Positions 8,532 through 13,586 of a stretch of DNA of 25,489 nt are shown here, piece by piece. The stretch's first letter is position 1. Every line of letters starts with the position of its first letter. Source of the stretch: Promethearchaeota archaeon (GTDB taxonomy: Archaea > Asgardarchaeota > Lokiarchaeia > Sigynarchaeales > SOKP01); NCBI GenBank assembly GCA_016839905.1, contig JAEOTJ010000388.1:1-25489 (forward strand), written 5' to 3'. The notes under the pieces were generated by a model that made no database searches, was not told where the DNA came from, and was given only the letters and a program-made list of their open reading frames with translations. The position numbers were made by a program, and so were the translations under genes.

Positions 8532-8702
8532 TTGTTAAAGGACTTTAATATAGATTTAAAAATACTTGAATTAAGTTATAGAGAAGCTCTCTCCTTAGAA
8601 ATAATAAATTTCACTTATGGGATTAATTTCCTCATAGATTGGTATTTTGATTTTACTCCGTCTTTTTTACTGAAATTAATCATCAAAGATAACTATGAAT
8701 AG
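8532..8702 (+). CDS. Doubtful small ORF (56 codons)
   Basis: A TTG-started frame gives a 56-residue hydrophobic/acidic peptide containing REALSLEIINFTYGINF and ending KDNYE. The same frame is open back to 8499. There is no clear ribosome-binding site and no ATG, and similarity to any family is not recognised. It could be a small membrane-associated protein, a gene relic, or chance. Confidence 0.2.
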   Translation: MLKDFNIDLKILELSYREALSLEIINFTYGINFLIDWYFDFTPSFLLKLIIKDNYE

Positions 8703-8792
8703 TTAAAAAGAAAATAAAATTGGGGAAAATTATAAGTATTTATATTCGAAAGTTGAATTAAAAAATAATTAAAATTTTATAAAGTTATAATA

Positions 8793-9755
8793 ATGGAATT
8801 AAAACTATATGTAAACGCTAATGAAAGAGAACTAGGCAAAGTAGGGATCTGTCAATTAAATGCAAACAAGTTGGGTGTTCAGAATGGTGGATCTATCACT
8901 GTTTTTAATCCTGAGAATCAAAGCTCAAAAATTGCAGTTGTTGAGATTATAGACACCGAATTGGATTTCTCTGCCTCGATTTCAAGAAATATTATTAATG
9001 AACTAGGGTTTTCAGGTGCTGAATTAATTTTACGTCCAGCTGCAGGTGGAGCTCCTGCAATGCCCACAGCAAAGCCCTCTATAGCTGTTACAGACCTCCC
9101 GATTACCCCAGTTCCCTCATTTCAACCCAGATCCACTCCCGCACAACCTCAACAAGCCCAGGTTCCTCAAGCACAACCTTCTATTTCCCAAACTGTCTCA
9201 TATAAACCCACATCCACTACCGTGCAACCTCAACAAGCCCAGGTTTCTCAAGCACAACCTCCAATTTCCCAAACTGCCTCATTTCAACCCACATCCGCTC
9301 CCAAGCAACCTTCTCTAAAAACAAAAGTCCAACAAAGAAGTAAAAAAAAGGAAAGGCTAAGAGGTTTCCCAAAAGTTATTCAAGATACATATGAAGTACC
9401 TTTAAAGGATAATGAGTATTTTCAAAAACATTTTGGACATGTAACTGGTAGAATTGTATTAAATCCTATAGATGGAAATGATGCTGCAGTAATAACAGTT
9501 CAAAACGGTGATATTACGGTTAAAAGTATAAAAAATAAACCTAAAACGAATTTAAGTAGAAAATATCTCCGTTGGGACGGTATAATGCAAACTAAGCTAC
9601 AGAATTTTTTAGATATCGCTGCGGAAAAAATTACTCGTAAGGATATCATACTTGGAATGCTGAAAGGGAAAATTAAAATAAAGGGGCGCTATTATGTAGA
9701 ATTTTTAGATATTCTTAGGACATTTATGAAAGATTTAAAACAATTTAATACATAA
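8793..9755 (+). CDS. Protein with N-terminal beta-barrel-like domain, P/Q repeat linker and SCP2-like C-terminal domain
   Basis: A 320-residue cytosolic protein in three parts. Residues 1-83 are beta-rich (LNANKLGVQNGGSITVFNP, later GFSGAELILRP) and resemble a double-psi or AbrB-like barrel; this is weakly supported. Residues 84-190 form a low-complexity Pro/Gln/Ala/Ser linker with a 27-residue repeat, followed by a basic patch (RSKKKERLR). Residues ~200-320 resemble an SCP2 sterol-carrier domain: AAVITVQNGDITV, a central helix around KLQNFLDIAAEK, and the turn ILGMLKGKIKIKG near the C-terminus. SCP2 domains bind acyl chains or acyl-CoA. Placement after the acyl-CoA synthetase fits lipid handling, although a terminator separates the two. 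No catalytic residues are recognised. Confidence 0.5.
   Translation: MELKLYVNANERELGKVGICQLNANKLGVQNGGSITVFNPENQSSKIAVVEIIDTELDFSASISRNIINELGFSGAELILRPAAGGAPAMPTAKPSIAVTDLPITPVPSFQPRSTPAQPQQAQVPQAQPSISQTVSYKPTSTTVQPQQAQVSQAQPPISQTASFQPTSAPKQPSLKTKVQQRSKKKERLRGFPKVIQDTYEVPLKDNEYFQKHFGHVTGRIVLNPIDGNDAAVITVQNGDITVKSIKNKPKTNLSRKYLRWDGIMQTKLQNFLDIAAEKITRKDIILGMLKGKIKIKGRYYVEFLDILRTFMKDLKQFNT
9117..9311 (+). repeat. 81-bp (27-residue) coding repeat in the P/Q linker
   Basis: Two full units and the start of a third (residues 109-135, 136-162, 163-173) share the pattern S-[FY]-[QK]-P-x-S-T, then QPQQAQV, QAQP and ISQT. The nucleotide copies are close, indicating a recent duplication in a flexible linker. 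Confidence 0.8.
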
Positions 9756-9867
9756 TTATTGGTTTTCATTAGTAAACCTTTATTTTTTATATATCAATAT
9801 AAAAAGTAAATCAAAAGTCCATCAGGCTCATATTTTTTAAATAGATTTAAAATAATTCGTTATAGGG

Positions 9868-9969
9868 ATGAGTGAGTTTATTGGAAAGCATCTATACCGA
9901 ATTAGAAAAGCTTCTCAACGGTTTGGAGTGTCCATCACAACCGTGAGAAATTGGATTTATTCTGAATAG
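9868..9969 (+). pseudogene. Relic of an IS607-type serine recombinase (N-terminal MerR-like HTH only)
   Basis: A 33-codon frame begins at the ATG and contains LYRIRKASQRFGVSITTVRN, then WIYSE and a TAG stop. This closely resembles the N-terminal MerR-like helix-turn-helix of IS607-family TnpA, where the motif usually runs on as WxxxGKLKA. The same frame continues past the TAG as LATLK before diverging, suggesting a stop mutation at the expected lysine and then decay. No catalytic resolvase domain or tnpB follows. A stand-alone micro-HTH peptide is a less likely reading. Confidence 0.5.
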
Positions 9970-10069
9970 CTCGCTACTTTAAAAATGTTGGAGGTGAGCA
10001 ATTGATTTTTTCAGCTATTTTTTTTATTATATTAGTTAAACTCATTTTTATGTTTATACTTGAATTATT

Positions 10070-10183
10070 GAAATATCCTTGTTATAGTTGAGGATACAAT
10101 TATTGAGGTAAAGGATATCCTGGTTGAGGTTGAGGAATTACTGGTTATGATTGAGGATATCCTTTTTGTTGTTGGGGATACCC
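10070..10183 (-). pseudogene. Decayed, untranslated extension of the PQ/GYP-rich tail of the membrane protein
   Basis: Past its stop at 10184-10186, the minus-strand frame of the membrane-protein gene continues as the same low-complexity repeat: GYPQQQKGYPQS, stop, PVIPQPQPGYPLPQ, stop, LYPQL, stop, QGY. The further stops are at 10145-10147, 10100-10102 and 10082-10084. Each is TAA where the repeat would predict CAA (Gln), a single C-to-T change. The tail was therefore longer by ~35-40 residues, or is reached by readthrough. Confidence 0.7.
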
Positions 10184-10732
10184 TTATGGTTGAGAATAAT
10201 CTTGTGGTAGAGGATACCTCCGTTGTGGTTGAGGATAATCCAGATAATCCATTTGACGATCCTGTGGCTTTTCAAATACAAAGTATCTAATCTTTAATGC
10301 TTTCTTTATTCCAAGTGAATAAAATACAAATATCATAAAATATAAGAAATATACTTGTGTAATACTCCCCATATCATTAAATTGGTCTATGACACCAATT
10401 GAATTTAAAGTTATCATGATTGGTATATTTATACAGTAAAATAGTATTAGGGGAACATAATATCTAGGCATAAAAGGATAGCTTAATTGTGAGGGATCTT
10501 GATTCATTGGATTATATATCCTTCTTGGTAGAAACCATGTATAATACACTACTTCCCTTATTCCAAAATAATAAAAAAGTACTACATTTCCATATAAAGC
10601 ACCTAATAATGCAATACCACTTGCAGTTTCTAATTGGTGATTTAACCCAATTGCACCTAATCCTATTAAGATGATTGTATTAATAATCAAGAATTCAATT
10701 ACAGGAATAAAATGACTAAATTTTATTTCCAT
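10184..10732 (-). CDS. Four-helix membrane protein with Pro/Tyr/Gln-rich C-terminal tail
   Basis: A 182-residue protein not assigned to a family. Four hydrophobic segments are visible at about residues 8-28, 35-57, 92-113 and 124-145. The loop between helices 2 and 3 is ~30 residues and contains YNPMNQDPSQLSYPFMP. The C-terminus after the last helix is basic and then low-complexity (DYPQPQRRYPLPQDYSQP), like the cytosolic GYP/PQ tails of some eukaryotic membrane proteins. No signal peptide or catalytic motif is seen. The gene stands alone on the minus strand with an AT-rich leader containing no recognisable operator. The tail repeat continues in frame beyond the stop codon. Membrane topology is well supported; function is unknown. 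Confidence 0.7.
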   Translation of the reverse strand: MEIKFSHFIPVIEFLIINTIILIGLGAIGLNHQLETASGIALLGALYGNVVLFYYFGIREVVYYTWFLPRRIYNPMNQDPSQLSYPFMPRYYVPLILFYCINIPIMITLNSIGVIDQFNDMGSITQVYFLYFMIFVFYSLGIKKALKIRYFVFEKPQDRQMDYLDYPQPQRRYPLPQDYSQP

Positions 10733-11009
10733 AACATTAACACTTATTTTTTTATTTAATTTGTTTTTTTATATGAAATAAACAGTTATTATACTAATAT
10801 TTCGACCTCATATTATTTAAAGAGTATGTTTTAAATAATGATTATATTTCTATAAAACCTCCTTGTTAAAAGATTTACTTTTTTCATGCTATATTTTCAT
10901 TTTCTTACTTTCAACTTCAAGGTTAATACATAAATTCTCCCTAAATTAGTAAACCCCCAATCTTTTGGATCATATATACCTATATGTCGCTTGGTATGAC
11001 ATAAGACTA

Positions 11010-11357
11010 TTATGTAGGTAAATAAAAGCGACATAATTCACATTGATGTGCTTGGATTCTCCTTGAAGGTCCAAGAATTAAATATTTTTTAGTCATATTG
11101 CCACCACATTTTGGACATGACTGCAAGAAATTTTGCTTAATATTATCAAGCACAATTGTAAGGCCACGTTCAAGAGTTGATAAATACTTAGCATTTGCGA
11201 TTATCTTTTTTGCCGTAACTAGACCTATCCCTTTAACGAATGCTAATTCTTCTGGTTTCGCTTCTGCAACTTGATTTATCGTATTAATACCTGCATTTAT
11301 CAAACGTTCTGCTGCTATTTTACCGATACCTCTTACCCGTATTAGTTCCTCTGTCAT
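11010..11357 (-). CDS. Small helix-hairpin-helix protein with C-terminal zinc ribbon
   Basis: A 115-residue protein. Residues 1-60 hold two helix-hairpin-helix motifs, VRGIGKIAAERL (8-19) and VKGIGLVTAKKI (41-52), which normally contact DNA backbone without sequence specificity. Residues 78-112 form a zinc-ribbon-like unit with C81-x2-C84 and C106-x2-C109 separated by a basic stretch. No nuclease or glycosylase active site is present. The architecture suggests an accessory nucleic-acid-binding protein in repair, recombination or transcription. It is alone on its strand, divergent from the corrinoid module across ~590 bp. It is probably a real gene, given two motif pairs in the right order; its process is not known. 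Confidence 0.75.
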   Translation of the reverse strand: MTEELIRVRGIGKIAAERLINAGINTINQVAEAKPEELAFVKGIGLVTAKKIIANAKYLSTLERGLTIVLDNIKQNFLQSCPKCGGNMTKKYLILGPSRRIQAHQCELCRFYLPT

Positions 11358-11563
11358 TATTAACCCTATTTTTCTGAAGTGAGCAAGAACGTGTTATATT
11401 TTAACTTAATTATAGAAATTTCTACCTAAATTGTTTTTAACGTTTCTAATAATTATATATATTATGTATATATGTTAATCGATAAAAATAAAATTTAAGA
11501 TGAAAAAATGTGTTTAAAAATTAAAAAATGTCACAATCAGCAATAAAGACTATTATGAATTAA

Positions 11564-11587
11564 TTACTATCAACAGGTTGTCAGTAA
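11564..11587. promoter_or_regulatory. Imperfect inverted repeat, candidate operator
   Basis: Arms TTACTATCAAC and GTTGTCAGTAA pair with two mismatches around a 2-bp centre. The outer TTACT/AGTAA resembles the ends of the TTACTATAGTAA palindromes that follow ~60 bp downstream, so the same or a related regulator may bind. Confidence 0.35.
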
Positions 11588-11632
11588 TAAAAAAACCAAT
11601 TCAATAGATTGATTACTCCCCTAATAGATTTA

Positions 11633-11667
11633 TTACTATAGTAAAGAAACAAATAGATTTATAAATA
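11633..11667 (+). promoter_or_regulatory. Promoter/operator unit 1: palindrome plus TATA box
   Basis: Palindrome TTACTATAGTAA at 11633-11644 and TATA-like TTTATAAATA at 11658-11667, 13 bases apart. An operator just upstream of the TATA box fits activator binding or control of TBP/TFB access. Confidence 0.55.
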
Positions 11668-11721
11668 ACATCTACTTATTAATAATAATTTAATATATTA
11701 ATTACTCCCCTAACTGATTTA

Positions 11722-11754
11722 TTACTATAGTAAAAAAAAAACTATTTATAAATA
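11722..11754 (+). promoter_or_regulatory. Promoter/operator unit 2: palindrome plus TATA box
   Basis: Palindrome at 11722-11733 and TTTATAAATA at 11745-11754, 11 bases apart. The spacer is two bases shorter than in the other two units, but the two elements themselves are unchanged. Confidence 0.55.
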
Positions 11755-11808
11755 ACATCTAATTAATATTAATAATCAATTATTTGTTTTACTCCCTTAA
11801 CTGAATTA

Positions 11809-11843
11809 TTACTATAGTAAAAAAACAAATAGATTTATAAATG
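11809..11843 (+). promoter_or_regulatory. Promoter/operator unit 3: palindrome plus TATA box, nearest the gene
   Basis: Palindrome at 11809-11820 and TTTATAAATG at 11834-11843. This TATA box is ~105 bases from the ATG at 11948, so a transcript from it would carry a leader of roughly 80 bases. It is the most likely functional promoter of the three. Confidence 0.55.
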
Positions 11844-11947
11844 ACATATATATATTATTAATAATAATAATGAATTTTACTACATTAGGTCTTGGATTAC
11901 GTTAGTAAAGATATCTAAGTAGAAAAAAAAATTAAAGTGAAAAGTGA

Positions 11948-12733
11948 ATGGAACAAAAAGCTATACCTGAAATGGAAAAAGAATGGTCAAAAATAGCTTA
12001 TAAATGGCGGAGAGTATTACCAAAACGCAAAGATAAACCACCTTCTCCAATAAAAATGGAACCTGATGATAGTATTTTTAAGGAACTCCTTGACCGTTCT
12101 AATAAATTTATTAATGAAGTAATAGAAAAGTCAAAAGTAAAAGGTACAGGCCACGCGAAATTAATAACAACAGATAAAATCGTAATAGACCCGAGAGTAA
12201 GATGGAAATGTAGAATTCCTGTATGTTTTGGTTATGGGATGACATTAAATTGCCCTCCACATTCCCCTACTACTGAAGAAATGACAGAAATTGTTAATAG
12301 TTATAAACACGCAATTTTAGTTACATTTTATCCTCCTGTTAAGAACCATGTTTTTCCTGGATATCTTACAGGTGGTCATGGTGATGTCAATTTATTAAAT
12401 CAAATGGTCTCGTTGATCGAAGCCGAAGCAACTTATTTAGGTTATTATCTTGCAATGGGCTTTAAAGGTGGACCATGCGTAGGATGTGGATTTTTATCTC
12501 CTGAATATCTTAAGGAAATGATGTTACAAAAGAAAAATCCTCCGTGTCCTGCTCTCGATGGTAAAATGTGTACACAATATTTGAGAGCTCGACCAGCCTT
12601 AGAGGCTTGTGGAGTGGATGTTTTTGCCACAGTAGTGAATTGTGGTGAAAAACCCCCTTATGTGATAAATCCCCAGCATTCAAGGAAAGCAGTTCCTTAT
12701 GTTGGCTGGCATGGTATAGTTTTAATAATTTAA
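11948..12733 (+). CDS. DUF2284 predicted metal-binding protein
   Basis: A 261-residue cysteine-rich cytosolic protein of the DUF2284 family. Family landmarks are VRWKCRIPVCFGYGMTLNCPPHSPT (C88, C93, C102), the Y-K-HAILVTF strand, GGPCVGCG (C177, C180), a PCPALDGKMC segment (C200, C208) and ALEACGVDVFATVVNCG (C221, C232). The nine cysteines imply iron-sulfur or other metal binding. Biochemical function is not established for the family; it often occurs near corrinoid methyltransferase and reductive-activator genes, and here it is the first gene of such a cluster. It lies 40 bp upstream of the corrinoid protein. A role in electron delivery or in maturation of the corrinoid system is an inference from context only. 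Confidence 0.82.
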   Translation: MEQKAIPEMEKEWSKIAYKWRRVLPKRKDKPPSPIKMEPDDSIFKELLDRSNKFINEVIEKSKVKGTGHAKLITTDKIVIDPRVRWKCRIPVCFGYGMTLNCPPHSPTTEEMTEIVNSYKHAILVTFYPPVKNHVFPGYLTGGHGDVNLLNQMVSLIEAEATYLGYYLAMGFKGGPCVGCGFLSPEYLKEMMLQKKNPPCPALDGKMCTQYLRARPALEACGVDVFATVVNCGEKPPYVINPQHSRKAVPYVGWHGIVLII

Positions 12734-12773
12734 TCAAATTTTTATTAAAGTATTATGAGAGGTGTATTTTGAG

Positions 12774-13436
12774 ATGGAACAAGTTAGTATAGAAAGTAAA
12801 GAAAAAAATAAAGAATATATGTATTATATGGATAATGTAATTGATGCAATTAGTTCCCTGGATTTTTATTCAATGAAAGAAGCAATAAAGCAAGCAATTG
12901 ATTCAGGAATTCCCCCAATAGATATTATTCAAAAAGGTGTTTTAAAAGGATTGGAGGACTCAGGAGAAATGGGCCTTATTTTAGCGGCAGAAGCTCTTGA
13001 GGGAGAAATTCCATCAATTGATGAAGAAACACGGAAAGAATTAGCAAGGACTCGAAATTATTCTGGAAAAGTCGTTATTGGAACAATTGAGGGCGATATT
13101 CACAATTTAGGTAAAAATATCTTAATTGCTATAATGAAATCTTATGGCATGGACATAATAGATCTAGGTGTAGATGTAAAACCTGAAAAATTTATAGAAA
13201 CAGTTAAAAAACATAATGTAAAAGTGGTCGGTATTTCGTATCTTCTTTCCTCTGCTGAACCAGCTATAAAAAAAGCAATGTCCTTATTGAAAAATGGGGA
13301 ATTAACCAATAAAGTAAATGTAATATTGGGCGGTGCTGCTGCTTCGACTGAAATAGCAGAAGAAACCAATGCTGATGCTTATGCAAGAGATGCTTTGCAA
13401 GGTGTAGATATCATCGATAAATGGTTAAAAATTTAA
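12774..13436 (+). CDS. Corrinoid (B12-binding) methyltransfer protein, MtaC/MtbC-like
   Basis: A 220-residue protein that should bind a cobamide and shuttle a methyl group. The C-terminal Rossmann-like domain has the base-off/His-on signature D108-I-H110-N-L-G113, then a VVGISYLL strand and an ILGGAAA turn near the C-terminus. The N-terminal cap helices (~15-90) match the family, but the usual EYFLPELMMAAEAM-type segment is shortened to EMGLILAAEALEGE. A GTG at 12762 could add four residues, but GAGAGGTG at 12757-12764 lies nine bases before the ATG at 12774 and acts better as its ribosome-binding site. A matching substrate-specific methyltransferase (MtaB, MtbB, MttB) or MtrH/MtaA-type partner is not encoded here. 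Corrinoid binding is well supported; the methyl donor is unknown. Confidence 0.9.
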   Translation: MEQVSIESKEKNKEYMYYMDNVIDAISSLDFYSMKEAIKQAIDSGIPPIDIIQKGVLKGLEDSGEMGLILAAEALEGEIPSIDEETRKELARTRNYSGKVVIGTIEGDIHNLGKNILIAIMKSYGMDIIDLGVDVKPEKFIETVKKHNVKVVGISYLLSSAEPAIKKAMSLLKNGELTNKVNVILGGAAASTEIAEETNADAYARDALQGVDIIDKWLKI

Positions 13437-13457
13437 ATTAGCTCAATAGTTAAATTT

Positions 13458-13552
13458 ATTTGCATAACATTACGTTATTTTCATAACATTACGTTATTTG
13501 CATAACATTACGTTATTTTCATAACATTACGTTATTTGCATAACATTACGTT
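13458..13552. repeat. Perfect 5 x 19-bp tandem array between corrinoid-protein and activator genes
   Basis: Five head-to-tail units of ATTT(G/T)CATAACATTACGTT start at 13458, 13477, 13496, 13515 and 13534. The variable base alternates G,T,G,T,G, giving a 38-bp higher-order period. Each unit holds TAAC-ATTAC-GTTA, a 4-bp inverted repeat around five bases, fitting a dimeric regulator; 19 bp is close to two helical turns. There are no spacers, so it is not a CRISPR. It sits in a 150-bp gap inside an apparent operon, 34 bp before the activator start. Confidence 0.9.
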
Positions 13553-13586
13553 ACAAAGAATTATATTATCTATAAGGTAATTTTAT

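Larger units (their letters stand above)
8461..8792. other. 332-bp intergenic region
   Basis: It holds the terminator of the acyl-CoA synthetase (8476-8487), a doubtful short reading frame (8532-8702) and, before the next gene, a TATA-like TATTTATAT at 8737-8745 about 50 bases ahead of the ATG at 8793. Nothing else is seen. Confidence 0.5.
11612..11850 (+). repeat. Three direct repeats (~60-bp conserved, ~88-bp period) upstream of the corrinoid module
   Basis: Copies lie at 11612-11674, 11701-11761 and 11788-11850. Each has ATTACTCCC followed by C/T-TAA, a GATTTA-like stretch, the perfect 12-bp palindrome TTACTATAGTAA, an A-rich spacer, and TTTATAAAT(A/G)-ACAT. Start-to-start spacings are 89 and 87 bp. 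The unit-to-unit spacers differ, so only the regulatory block is conserved. Confidence 0.9.
11358..11947. other. 590-bp regulatory intergenic region with triplicated promoter units
   Basis: No gene is seen. The region contains an imperfect inverted repeat (11564-11587), three ~88-bp direct-repeat units each with a palindrome and a TATA box (11612-11850), and an ATTACGTTA word at 11896-11904 that matches the core of the 19-bp array farther down the operon. An AAAGTGA-like ribosome-binding site lies just before the ATG at 11948. Confidence 0.7.

Noticed and set aside
10070..10186. TAA reassigned to glutamine as a genetic code change
   Set aside because: Most genes in the window end with TAA at sensible positions, so genome-wide reassignment is excluded; only local readthrough or decay remains.
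10733..11009. Possible RNA gene in the G/C-containing spacer
   Set aside because: I could find no tRNA cloverleaf or conserved hairpin; the sequence is ordinary AT-rich spacer.
11612..11850. Possible CRISPR or transposon terminal repeats
   Set aside because: Only three direct copies, each containing a TATA box and palindrome, with no enclosed gene; promoter duplication explains them better.
12510..12737. Minus-strand frames opposite the DUF2284 gene
   Set aside because: They are shadows of a gene with strong family motifs and have no supporting signals.
13458..13552. Possible CRISPR array
   Set aside because: The units are directly abutting with no unique spacers, only 19 bp long, and no cas gene is present.
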